From assembly GCA_028868975.1 (NCBI GenBank), contig JAGWTM010000007.1, positions 1-40,358 on the forward strand: a stretch of 40,358 nucleotides of DNA, in the 5' to 3' direction. This document shows, piece by piece, positions 9,308-18,701 of this stretch. Position numbers and translations under genes: made by a program. The notes under the pieces were generated by a model, which was not told the origin of the DNA, ran no database searches, and saw only the letters and a list, made by a program, of their open reading frames with translations. Source of the DNA: Actinomycetales bacterium. Its GTDB lineage: Bacteria > Actinomycetota > Actinomycetes > Actinomycetales > Microbacteriaceae. Each line of letters begins with the position of its first letter. The first letter of the stretch is position 1.

Positions 9308-11185
9308 TTACGTAGATTGCACTTCTTGGGCGATTTGGTTTGCCAAAATGGGGCCGATACCGGCTACCGCGGCTATCTCGTCCGCGCTTGCAAGCTTTAG
9401 TCGTTTTATCGAACCGAAATGCCGTAAAAGTGCCGCGACGCGTTTTTCACCGAGACCCGGAATCTCAATCAAACGAGTCGAGATAGCAGCCTTGCGCTTG
9501 TTTCGTTGGTAGGTAATGGCGAATCGGTGAGCCTCATCGCGGATGCGCTGGATCAGAAAGAGCTCATCGGTGGCGCGGGGCAGGATGACCGGATACGGCT
9601 CGCCCGGCTTCCAGACCTCCTCGAGTCGCTTTGCGATACCGACAACGGCAAGGTCTGTGACTCCCGAGTCTTTGAGCGCTCGTGCGGCCGCGTTCACCTG
9701 CGGCTCTCCCCCATCGACAACGAGTAGGTTCGGCCGATAGGCGAACTTGGATACCTCTTTTTCAACCCCCGAGTCGGTTCCTGAAGGAAATGCGGGCTCC
9801 TTTAGGTATTTGAGGCGCCGCATCAGAACCTGGTAGATCGAATCCGTATCGTCGGTGGTTTGCTCAATTGAGAAACGCCGGTACTGGTCCTTTCTTGGAA
9901 GTCCATCTTCAAAGACCACCATGGATGCGACCACGTCCGTGCCCGCGAGATGGCTGACATCGAAACACTCGATGCGAAGTGGCGCGTCTTGTAATCCGAG
10001 AGCCTTTTGGAGTCCGGCAAGGGCATCCGCGCGTGCTGTGAAGTCAGCCGTCCTACGCGTTTTGTAGAGCATGAGTGCATGCTTCGCGTTTGTGAGCGCC
10101 GTTTCGGCAAGAGCCTTTTTGTCGCCTCGCTGTGCAACACGAACAGCGACCTTTGTGCCCTTCAGGGTCGAAAGCCATTCGGAAACAGCGGCGGAATCTG
10201 CCGGGACAATCGGGACAATGACCTCCTTCGGCAATTCGCTACCGTCGCGAACATCGCGATATGCATGCTCCAGCACATATTCGACTAATTCGGCCGGTTC
10301 CCGCTCGAGTTCCTTGTCGACAACCCAACCTCGCACACCTCGGATTCGGCCGCCCCGAACGATGAATTGACTGACCGCGGCGGCAAGGTCATCATCGGCG
10401 ATTCCGAACAGGTCAGCGTCGGTTTGATCGCTGAACACAACTGTGCTTTTTTCAAGTACGCGCTCCAGCGCGCCTATGTCATCGCGAAGTCGGGCTGCTA
10501 ACTCGTAATTTTGCTCCTCGCTAGCTTCGAGCATTCGCTTTTTGAGACCGGCAATGTGTTTGGTGTCTCCGCCAGCCATGAACTCCACAAAGCCTTTGGC
10601 GATGGCTCGATGATCATCGCTAGAGACCCTGCCGACACAGGGCGCCGAGCACTTTCCGATGTCGGCAAGCAAACATGGACGACCGCTCTGCTGAGCCCTC
10701 TGATACACACCCTGGCTGCAGGATCTAACCGGGTAGACCTTGAGAAGATGATCGAGCGTGTCGCGTACCGCCCAAGCTTGCGTATACGGGCCGAAGTACT
10801 TGACCCGGTCTAGCTCGCGATTTCGAGTAATGAAAGCTCGTGGGATCGCATCCCCCAGTGATACCGCAAGGTATGGGTAAGACTTGTCGTCTTTGAAACG
10901 CACATTAAAGGGTGGATCAAACTGCTTGATCCACATGAATTCGAGTTGCAGGGCTTCGTACTCGGTTTTGACGATGGTCCACTGAATATCAGCGGCCGAA
11001 GTCACCATGCGTCGAGTGCGTTCGTGGAGCGTATCTAGCGGTGCGAAGTAGCTCTGCAGTCGAGCGCGAAGATTTTTGGCTTTGCCAACGTAGAGCACTC
11101 TGCCACTCGCATCGAGCCAGCGATAAACCCCCGGGTTGGTGGGTATGTCACCCGTCTTCGGTCGAAACGGCAGGTCGTCAGCCAC
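9308..11185 (-). CDS. uvrC: Excinuclease ABC subunit C
   Basis: [29 protein letters not shown] (GIY-YIG), UVR motif and C-terminal HhH. Start overlaps the uvrA stop (TAGTG). Confidence 0.97.
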   Translation of the reverse strand: MADDLPFRPKTGDIPTNPGVYRWLDASGRVLYVGKAKNLRARLQSYFAPLDTLHERTRRMVTSAADIQWTIVKTEYEALQLEFMWIKQFDPPFNVRFKDDKSYPYLAVSLGDAIPRAFITRNRELDRVKYFGPYTQAWAVRDTLDHLLKVYPVRSCSQGVYQRAQQSGRPCLLADIGKCSAPCVGRVSSDDHRAIAKGFVEFMAGGDTKHIAGLKKRMLEASEEQNYELAARLRDDIGALERVLEKSTVVFSDQTDADLFGIADDDLAAAVSQFIVRGGRIRGVRGWVVDKELEREPAELVEYVLEHAYRDVRDGSELPKEVIVPIVPADSAAVSEWLSTLKGTKVAVRVAQRGDKKALAETALTNAKHALMLYKTRRTADFTARADALAGLQKALGLQDAPLRIECFDVSHLAGTDVVASMVVFEDGLPRKDQYRRFSIEQTTDDTDSIYQVLMRRLKYLKEPAFPSGTDSGVEKEVSKFAYRPNLLVVDGGEPQVNAAARALKDSGVTDLAVVGIAKRLEEVWKPGEPYPVILPRATDELFLIQRIRDEAHRFAITYQRNKRKAAISTRLIEIPGLGEKRVAALLRHFGSIKRLKLASADEIAAVAGIGPILANQIAQEVQST

Positions 11186-14052
11186 TAGCCGAGCATCTCC
11201 TTGAGGAAGGCACCGGTAAAGCTGGCCTTGTTCTTAGCAACCTGTTCGGGTGTGCCCTCGGCAATCACCAATCCGCCTCTTGAGCCGCCTTCTGGACCCA
11301 TGTCGATAATCCAGTCAGCACACTTGATGACATCGAGATTGTGTTCGATCACCAGGACCGTGTTGCCCTTATCGGTCAAGCCGTTCAAGACCTGAAGCAG
11401 CTTGCGAACATCCTCGAAGTGCAGCCCGGTGGTCGGTTCGTCGAGAACGTAAATGGTGCGACCGGTGCTGCGCTTTTGCAGTTCTGTCGCCAATTTGACT
11501 CGCTGCGCCTCACCACCCGACAGCGTGGTCGCACTCTGACCCAGTCGAACGTATCCAAGACCGACGTCTACCAGAGTGTTCAGGAATCGCGCGATGGCCG
11601 AGATTGGAGCAAAGAACTCAGCGGCTTCCGAGATAGGCATCTCGAGGACCTCAGAGATGTTTTTACCCTTGTACTTGATTTGCAGGGTCTCGCGGTTGTA
11701 CCTCGCGCCGTGGCATACCTCGCAAAGGACATACACGTCCGGCAAGAAGTTCATTTCGATCTTGAGTGTTCCATCGCCAGAGCAGGCTTCGCAGCGACCA
11801 CCCTTGACGTTGAATGAGAAACGGCCCTGCTGGTAACCCCGAGCCTTCGCCTCGGCGGTTTCGGCAAATAGCTTTCGGATGTGGTCAAAGACACCCGTGT
11901 AGGTGGCCGGATTCGAGCGCGGAGTGCGACCGATTGGAGCCTGGTCAACATGCACGACCTTATCCAACAGTTCTAGGCCTTCGATTCGAGTGTGACGACC
12001 TGCAACGCCCTTGGCGCCGTTGAGCGCATTGGCCAGCACCTGGTAGAGAACGTCATTAACCAGCGAAGACTTACCGGATCCGCTCACTCCGGTCACAGCG
12101 GTCAAAACACCGAGCGGGAACTCAACATCCACCTGCTTGAGGTTATTTTCTCGAGCACCGACGACCCTGAGTTTGCGATTCGGGTCAACGGGTCGACGCT
12201 TCTTCGGAGTCTCAATCTGTTCTCGGCCGCTCAGGAAAGCACCCGTAATCGAGTTTTTGTTACGCAACAGGTCCGCGTAGGTGCCACTGTGGACAACCTC
12301 ACCGCCATTGACACCGGCACCAGGACCGATGTCTACTACCCAGTCGGAAGCCTTGATGGTGTCTTCATCGTGCTCGACGACCAGGAGTGTGTTGCCGAGG
12401 TCGCGCAGCTTGATGAGGGTTTCAATGAGTCGTCGGTTGTCGCGCTGGTGCAGACCGATAGACGGCTCGTCAAGCACGTATAGAACGCCGGTCAAACCAC
12501 TTCCGATTTGGGTAGCGAGACGAATTCGTTGTGCCTCGCCGCCCGAAAGTGTGCCCGCCGCTCTTTCGAGACTTAGGTAGTCGAGGCCAACAGCCAGCAG
12601 GAAGTCGAGACGTGCCTTGATTTCCCGAAGCACCTGCGCCGCAATCTTGACATCGCGCTCGGCTAATTCGATGCCTTCAAAAAAGGCGAAAGATTCGCCC
12701 AAGCTCATCGCAACCACGTCGTGAATTGACTTGTCGGCTACCTTTACGGCTAGCACCTCTGCCTTAAGGCGGGACCCATCGCAGGATGGGCAAGGAATCT
12801 CTCGGAGATACGAAGCCCACTTCTCGCGACTCCAGTCGCTCTCGGTTTCGGTGTATTTGCGCTCCACATAGCGCAGAACCCCTTCGAACCCACTGGTGTA
12901 GCGAAGTTCGCGACCGTAGCGGTTTTTCCACTTGACCTTCACATCAAAGTTATTGCCGTGAAGGACGGCTTCCCGGATGTCCTCATCCAGTTCGGCCCAT
13001 GGTGTTTCAAGCGAAAAATCAAGCTCATCGGCTAGACCTTGCAGGTTGCGCAGGAAGAACGGATACAGCCCCTTGCCGGTTTGCGACCAGGGAAGAATCG
13101 CGCCATCCAAAATTGAAGCCTCGGCATCGCCGATGACTAGGTCGGCGTCCACCGACATTTTGGTTCCCAGACCCGTGCACTCGGGGCAGGCGCCAAACGG
13201 GGCGTTGAACGAAAAAGTTCGCGGTTCGATCTCAGTCAGCGTGAGCGGGTGCTCTTTGGGGCAGCTCATCTTTTCGCTGAACACCTGAGTGCGTTCGGCA
13301 GAACCTTCTGGCCGGTCCACGAAATCAATCAGAATGCGCCCACCCGCTAACTTCAAAGCCGTCTCAACCGAGTCAGTGAGTCGACCGATTATGTCGTCCT
13401 TCACCACGAGTCGGTCTACCACGACCGAGATGTCGTGCTTAAAAGTCTTCTTCAGCGGTTCCGCCTCGGCGAGCTGAATCGTTGTTCCATCAACGACCGC
13501 GCGCGCGAATCCTTGAGTAATCAGATCCCGGAATAGATCAGCAAATTCACCCTTCTTCTGGTCGACGATAGGGGCTAGTAGCTGAAAGCGAGTTCCGGTT
13601 TCGAAGCTGAGAATCTGGTCGACGATCTGCTGAGGCGTCTGCTTGACGATCTTTTCACCGCACTCTGGGCAGTGCGGGACGCCGATACGAGCCCACAGCA
13701 ATCGCAGGTAGTCGTGAATTTCAGTGATGGTTCCCACGGTGGAACGTGGGTTGCGGTTAGTCGATTTCTGGTCAATCGAAACGGCCGGGCTCAGCCCCTC
13801 GATGAAGTCGACATCTGGTCGATCGACTTGACCCAAAAACTGACGTGCGTAAGCACTCAGCGACTCAACGTAACGACGCTGTCCCTCCGCGAATATGGTG
13901 TCAAACGCCAGCGAGGACTTGCCCGAACCGCTTAGCCCTGTGAAACAGACCATAGCGTTGCGCGGGATCTCTACCGATAGGTTTTTGAGATTGTGAACGC
14001 GCGCGCCCTTGACGACGAGTTTGTCCTCTAATTGCTTCACTGATTTAGACAC
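11185..14052 (-). CDS. uvrA: Excinuclease ABC subunit A
   Basis: [37 protein letters not shown], duplicated ABC domains and Zn fingers. GTG at 14052 with AGGA upstream is preferred over TTG at 14058. Confidence 0.96.
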   Translation of the reverse strand: MSKSVKQLEDKLVVKGARVHNLKNLSVEIPRNAMVCFTGLSGSGKSSLAFDTIFAEGQRRYVESLSAYARQFLGQVDRPDVDFIEGLSPAVSIDQKSTNRNPRSTVGTITEIHDYLRLLWARIGVPHCPECGEKIVKQTPQQIVDQILSFETGTRFQLLAPIVDQKKGEFADLFRDLITQGFARAVVDGTTIQLAEAEPLKKTFKHDISVVVDRLVVKDDIIGRLTDSVETALKLAGGRILIDFVDRPEGSAERTQVFSEKMSCPKEHPLTLTEIEPRTFSFNAPFGACPECTGLGTKMSVDADLVIGDAEASILDGAILPWSQTGKGLYPFFLRNLQGLADELDFSLETPWAELDEDIREAVLHGNNFDVKVKWKNRYGRELRYTSGFEGVLRYVERKYTETESDWSREKWASYLREIPCPSCDGSRLKAEVLAVKVADKSIHDVVAMSLGESFAFFEGIELAERDVKIAAQVLREIKARLDFLLAVGLDYLSLERAAGTLSGGEAQRIRLATQIGSGLTGVLYVLDEPSIGLHQRDNRRLIETLIKLRDLGNTLLVVEHDEDTIKASDWVVDIGPGAGVNGGEVVHSGTYADLLRNKNSITGAFLSGREQIETPKKRRPVDPNRKLRVVGARENNLKQVDVEFPLGVLTAVTGVSGSGKSSLVNDVLYQVLANALNGAKGVAGRHTRIEGLELLDKVVHVDQAPIGRTPRSNPATYTGVFDHIRKLFAETAEAKARGYQQGRFSFNVKGGRCEACSGDGTLKIEMNFLPDVYVLCEVCHGARYNRETLQIKYKGKNISEVLEMPISEAAEFFAPISAIARFLNTLVDVGLGYVRLGQSATTLSGGEAQRVKLATELQKRSTGRTIYVLDEPTTGLHFEDVRKLLQVLNGLTDKGNTVLVIEHNLDVIKCADWIIDMGPEGGSRGGLVIAEGTPEQVAKNKASFTGAFLKEMLG

Positions 14053-14093
14053 GCACAAATCCTAAGTTCGGTTCGGTTAGCTTTTGACCAGGC

Positions 14094-16151
14094 CTAGGCG
14101 TGGCGCTCGTAATCTCGCAAATCTCGCTTGAGTTCGCTTATTTCATCTCGCAAGCGAGCGGCAAGTTCAAACTGAAGTTCGGCAGCAGCCGCCTTCATCT
14201 GTTGGTCGAGTTCGACAATCACGTCAAGGATTTGCTGTCGACCCATTGCCTTAGTGTCGAGTTTCACGCGCGCGGTCTTGCCCCTTGAATCCTCGGCCTT
14301 TAGAGCATCAATCAGCTGAGCCGTGTCCTGTTCCTCACGCATGATGTCATCGGTTAGGTCGGCAATTTTCTTGCGAAGCGGCTTCGGGTCGATGCCGTTA
14401 GCTTTGTTGTACGCAACCTGCTTGGCTCGACGGCGGTCTGTCTCATCCAATGCTTGCCGCATGGCATCGGTTACGGTGTCCGCATACATGAGCACTTGGC
14501 CGTTGATGTTTCGAGCGGCGCGTCCGATGGTCTGAATCAGAGATGTGGTCGATCGCAGGAACCCTTGTTTGTCCGCATCGAGGATGGCCACGAGGGATAC
14601 CTCGGGAAGGTCCAGACCCTCGCGCAGGAGGTTGATTCCGACCAGGACGTCATAGACGCCCGATCGCAACTCGCGAAGCAATTCGACTCGGCGCAGCGTA
14701 TCGACGTCACTGTGCAAATAACGCACCCGCACACCGCTCTCAGTAAAGAAGGCAGTTAGCTCCTCTGCCATTTTCTTGGTGAGGGTGGTCACTAGGACGC
14801 GCTCATCGCGCTCAACGCGCAGGCGTATCTCCTCGAGCAGGTCATCAATCTGCCCCTTGGTTGGCTTGATCACGATTTCTGGGTCAACAAGACCGGTAGG
14901 TCGAATGATCTGCTCTACTACCCCGTCGCTAACTCCGAGCTCATACTTGCCCGGAGTGGCCGAGAGGTAGACCGTTTGGCCAACTCGCTCGAGAAATTCA
15001 TTCCACTTCAAAGGCCGATTATCCATGGCGCTTGGTAGTCGGAACCCGTGTTCGACAAGGGTCCGCTTGCGGCTTGAGTCACCCTCAAACATCGCTCCAA
15101 TTTGCGGCACGGTCACGTGCGACTCGTCAATGACGGTCAAGAAGTCGTCAGGGAAATAATCCAGCAGGCAGCTCGGCGCCGAACCTGGCGCGCGTCCTTC
15201 GATGATGCGCGAGTAGTTCTCGATGCCTGAACAAAACCCGATCTCGCGAATCATTTCTAGGTCAAAGGTGGTGCGCATCTTTATGCGCTGCGCTTCGAGC
15301 AGTTTTCCCTGGGCTTCGAATTCACGAACGCGCTCGTGCATTTCGTTTTCGATTTCCTCTAGAGCTCGACCCATCTGCTCGGCCGGCGCAACGTAGTAGC
15401 TCGCGGGGAAGATTGCCACGGCCACTTCCTGATTCTGAACCTCGCCCGTGAGTGGGCTGAGCGAGTAGATTGCCTCGATCTCATCCCCGAAAAATTCGAT
15501 GCGAGTCGCCAGTTCGTCGTAGACCGGAATGATCTCGATAGTGTCGCCCTTGACGCGAAAATTACCTCGCGAAAAGTCGTAGTCATTGCGTTTGTACTGA
15601 AGTTCTACAAATTTGCGGATCAGGTCATCGCGATCTACCCGGTCGCCTACCTGTAAGGAGATTGACTGGTCGAGGTATTGAGCGGGTGCACCAAGGCCGT
15701 AAATACAGCTAACTGTGCTAACTACAACGACATCACGACGAGACAGCAAGCTCATGGTTGCCTTGTAACGAAGTCGCTCGACCTCTTCGTTGATTGACGA
15801 ATCCTTCTCAATGAAGGTATCCGTTTGAGGCACGTACGCTTCTGGCTGGTAGTAGTCGTAGTAGCTGACGAAGTACTCAACCGCGTTGTTCGGCAGCAGT
15901 TGCTTGAATTCGGTGGCCAGCTGTGCTGCGAGAGTTTTGTTGTGGGCAAGCACTAGGGTTGGTCGTTGCACTGCTTCGATCAGCCAGGCCGTGGTTGCCG
16001 ATTTGCCGGTACCGGTCGCACCTAATAGGACCACATCCTTCTCACCAGCGTTGATTCGACCGGCCAGTTCAGCAATCGCCGTCGGTTGGTCACCCGAGGG
16101 TTGGTATTCGCTGATTACTTCAAAGCGGTTTACCGCTCGACGAGCTTCCAT
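14094..16151 (-). CDS. uvrB: Excinuclease ABC subunit B
   Basis: [26 protein letters not shown] and C-terminal UVR domain. Confidence 0.98.
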   Translation of the reverse strand: MEARRAVNRFEVISEYQPSGDQPTAIAELAGRINAGEKDVVLLGATGTGKSATTAWLIEAVQRPTLVLAHNKTLAAQLATEFKQLLPNNAVEYFVSYYDYYQPEAYVPQTDTFIEKDSSINEEVERLRYKATMSLLSRRDVVVVSTVSCIYGLGAPAQYLDQSISLQVGDRVDRDDLIRKFVELQYKRNDYDFSRGNFRVKGDTIEIIPVYDELATRIEFFGDEIEAIYSLSPLTGEVQNQEVAVAIFPASYYVAPAEQMGRALEEIENEMHERVREFEAQGKLLEAQRIKMRTTFDLEMIREIGFCSGIENYSRIIEGRAPGSAPSCLLDYFPDDFLTVIDESHVTVPQIGAMFEGDSSRKRTLVEHGFRLPSAMDNRPLKWNEFLERVGQTVYLSATPGKYELGVSDGVVEQIIRPTGLVDPEIVIKPTKGQIDDLLEEIRLRVERDERVLVTTLTKKMAEELTAFFTESGVRVRYLHSDVDTLRRVELLRELRSGVYDVLVGINLLREGLDLPEVSLVAILDADKQGFLRSTTSLIQTIGRAARNINGQVLMYADTVTDAMRQALDETDRRRAKQVAYNKANGIDPKPLRKKIADLTDDIMREEQDTAQLIDALKAEDSRGKTARVKLDTKAMGRQQILDVIVELDQQMKAAAAELQFELAARLRDEISELKRDLRDYERHA

Positions 16152-16152
16152 A

Positions 16153-16788
16153 TCAGATCACGTCTCCCTGACCGACCTTGGCTGCCGCTCGTTGCTCGAA
16201 TTCGTGAAAAAGCTGTTCCGCGTCTCTCAGCAAAAGACTCAGTTCCTGGTTCGAATTCAGGATGTGATCTGCGCGAATGGCCCGCTGAATCGGACTGGCC
16301 TGGCTGCGTATGCGAGCGCTGGCCTCTTCTTTGGTCATGCCACGATGCTTGATCATGCGATCAATCTGTTTCTCCTCAGGTGCTTCAACCGTGACAATCT
16401 CATCGAATGGAAGATCGCTGTCGGTCTCGGCAAGCAATGGGATGCTGTAGATGACTATCGCTGATTCTCCGTGCTCGGCCGAAATCTCCTTGAATCGACG
16501 ATCAGCAAGCTTCCTGACGATTGGATGAACAATTGACTCCAGCGTCTTTCGCTTGTGCTCATCACTGAAAACTATGCTGCCGAGAGCCTTGCGGTTTAGT
16601 TGGCCGAGATCGTCGAGCACCTCCGGACCGAATTCTGCAACCACAGCCGCTAGGCCCGGCGTTCCTTGCGCAACGGCTTCTCGCGCGAGCGCATCCGCAT
16701 CGACCTCAAAGGCTCCGAGTTTGCGCCAGAGCTCGGCAACGGTTGATTTGCCTGCCGCGATACCGCCGGTGAGCCCGATTAGAAACAT
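16153..16788 (-). CDS. coaE: Dephospho-CoA kinase
   Basis: [19 protein letters not shown]; conserved position between rpsA and uvrB. Confidence 0.95.
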   Translation of the reverse strand: MFLIGLTGGIAAGKSTVAELWRKLGAFEVDADALAREAVAQGTPGLAAVVAEFGPEVLDDLGQLNRKALGSIVFSDEHKRKTLESIVHPIVRKLADRRFKEISAEHGESAIVIYSIPLLAETDSDLPFDEIVTVEAPEEKQIDRMIKHRGMTKEEASARIRSQASPIQRAIRADHILNSNQELSLLLRDAEQLFHEFEQRAAAKVGQGDVI

Positions 16789-16808
16789 TGCTTAAGCCTA
16801 AGTTAAAG

Positions 16809-16842
16809 CAAAGAGAGGCCGAGCGAACTCGACCTCTCTTTG
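16809..16842 (-). terminator. Intrinsic-terminator-like hairpin after rpsA
   Basis: Minus-strand RNA: CAAAGAGAGG-U-CGAG-UUCG-CUCG-G-CCUCUCUUUG followed by CUUUAACUU. 15-bp stem including one U-G wobble, UUCG loop, U-rich 3' side. Confidence 0.75.
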
Positions 16843-16855
16843 TATGCCTTTGAGA

Positions 16856-18307
16856 CTATTCAGCGCTCTTTAGCTTGTCGCGAAGAGCGGCGAGTGACTC
16901 GTCACCGGCAAGGGTGCCGGTCTCGGTCGACTCGCTCGAGTAGCTAGCCGAAGCGGCTGCTGACTCACCGGCGTCCGGAAGGTTTGCTGCTGCCTCGTTG
17001 GCGGCTGCAACCTGCTTCTTGTGAGCTTCCCAACGTGCGTGAGCCTCGGCGTACTCCTTCTCCCACTTGGCGCGTGCTTCTTCGAAGCCAGCCTTCCACT
17101 CGTTGGTGGTTGGGTCGAAGCCTTCTGGGTACTTGTACTGACCGTTTTCGTCGTAGTCAGCAGCCATACCGTAAAGGGCTGGGTTGAAGTCAGTGCCCTC
17201 TGGGTCGACCTCTTCGTTCGCCTGCTTGAGCGACAGCGAGATGCGACGACGCTCGAGATCGATGTCGATTACCTTGACGAAGACGTCCTGGTTGACCGAG
17301 ACGACCTGCTCTGCAAGTTCGATGTGCTTCGACGACAGCTCGCTGATGTGAACAAGTCCCTCGATGCCGTCTGCAACGCGGACGAATGCACCGAATGGAA
17401 CCAGCTTGGTGACCTTACCAGGTGCGTACTGACCGATTGCGTGAGTGCGAGCGAATACCTGCCATGGGTCTTCCTGGGTTGCCTTGAGCGATAGCGAAAC
17501 ACGCTCGCGCTCCTGGTCAACCTCGAGAACCTCAACGGTGACTTCCTGGCCGATTTCAACAACTTCGCTGGCGTGCTCGATGTGCTTCCAGCTGAGTTCT
17601 GAAACGTGAACAAGACCGTCGACGCCGCCGAGATCGATGAAGGCACCGAAGTTGACGATTGATGAAACAACACCGGTGCGGATCTGGCCCTTGGCGAGGT
17701 CTGCAAGGAAGGTGCTGCGGTTGGCCGACTGCGACTCCTCGAGCAAAGCGCGACGTGAAAGCACAACGTTGTTGCGGTTCTTGTCGAGCTCGAGGATCTT
17801 GGCCTCAACCTTCTGACCGAGGTATGGGCCGAGGTCGCGAACGCGACGTAGCTCGATTAGCGAAGCTGGCAAGAAGCCACGGAGACCAATGTCAACAATG
17901 AGACCACCCTTGACAACTTCGATGACGGTACCGGTGACAGTGCCATCGGCTTCCTTGATCTTCTCGACATCGCCCCAGGCGCGCTCGTACTGCGCGCGCT
18001 TCTTTGAAAGGATTAGACGGCCTTCCTTGTCTTCCTTCTGGAGGACAAGAGCTTCGACCGAGTCGCCAACTGCAACGATCTCTGAAGGATCTGCATCGTG
18101 ACGGATTGAAAGCTCGCGCGAAGGGATTACACCCTCGGTCTTGTAGCCGACGTCCAGGAGGACTTCGTCGCGGTCGATCTTTACGACGGTGCCTGAAATG
18201 AGGTCTCCGTCATTGAAGAACTTCAGGGTCGCTTCTACTGCGGCGAGGAAGTCCTCAGCAGTGCCAATGTCGTTGACGGCAATCTGCTTCTTAGGGGTGG
18301 TGGTCAT
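16856..18307 (-). CDS. rpsA: 30S ribosomal protein S1
   Basis: Four S1 repeats (e.g. GTVVKIDRDEVLLDVGYKTEGVIPSREL and GVVSSIVNFGAFIDLGGVDGLVHVSELSW). Confidence 0.97.
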   Translation of the reverse strand: MTTTPKKQIAVNDIGTAEDFLAAVEATLKFFNDGDLISGTVVKIDRDEVLLDVGYKTEGVIPSRELSIRHDADPSEIVAVGDSVEALVLQKEDKEGRLILSKKRAQYERAWGDVEKIKEADGTVTGTVIEVVKGGLIVDIGLRGFLPASLIELRRVRDLGPYLGQKVEAKILELDKNRNNVVLSRRALLEESQSANRSTFLADLAKGQIRTGVVSSIVNFGAFIDLGGVDGLVHVSELSWKHIEHASEVVEIGQEVTVEVLEVDQERERVSLSLKATQEDPWQVFARTHAIGQYAPGKVTKLVPFGAFVRVADGIEGLVHISELSSKHIELAEQVVSVNQDVFVKVIDIDLERRRISLSLKQANEEVDPEGTDFNPALYGMAADYDENGQYKYPEGFDPTTNEWKAGFEEARAKWEKEYAEAHARWEAHKKQVAAANEAAANLPDAGESAAASASYSSESTETGTLAGDESLAALRDKLKSAE

Positions 18308-18403
18308 ATTTAGATTTACTCTTTACGGACAATAATCGGGTCGCATCGGGGCTCCGATGAAACGGTGGTTATGGATTTGCCGAGCGAGACGCTCAACCAC
18401 TCA

Positions 18404-18432
18404 AGCCTAGTGCAGTGGCGGCTTCAGTTCAA
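18404..18432 (-). promoter_or_regulatory. Candidate rpsA promoter
   Basis: Minus strand TTGAAC (18427-18432), 17-nt spacer, TAGGCT (18404-18409); about 95 nt upstream of the rpsA ATG. Confidence 0.45.
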
Positions 18433-18449
18433 TGGTGAATCGCCCTGTT

Positions 18450-18701
18450 TCAAGCGAGAATGCTGACGATTTCGGCCAAGCGCGCTGCCTCATCCGGGCC
18501 GGTAACGGTGACGGTAATTCGCTCGCCTGAACGCAGTCCCAAACCGAGGATCGCGAGGATGCTATTGGCTGGGACAAGGGCCTGGTTGACTCGTCCGAGT
18601 TTCACCTCGAGACCCGCGTTTGATGCGATGCGAACCAACTCTGCAGCCGGTCTGGCGTGCAGGCCTTCGACGTTGCCAATCAGAACCTCAGTGGTCGCCA
18701 T
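18450..18701 (-). CDS. HPr family phosphocarrier protein
   Basis: 83 aa with GLHARPAAELV (His15 site) and ANSILAILGLGLRSGE (Ser46-like region). Start codon directly abuts the polA stop. Confidence 0.9.
   Translation of the reverse strand: MATTEVLIGNVEGLHARPAAELVRIASNAGLEVKLGRVNQALVPANSILAILGLGLRSGERITVTVTGPDEAARLAEIVSILA

Noticed and set aside
14059-14093. CGAACCGAAC upstream of uvrA as a possible SOS (LexA) box
   Set aside because: It is a direct repeat, not the CGAAC-N4-GTTCG palindrome, so I do not call a LexA site.
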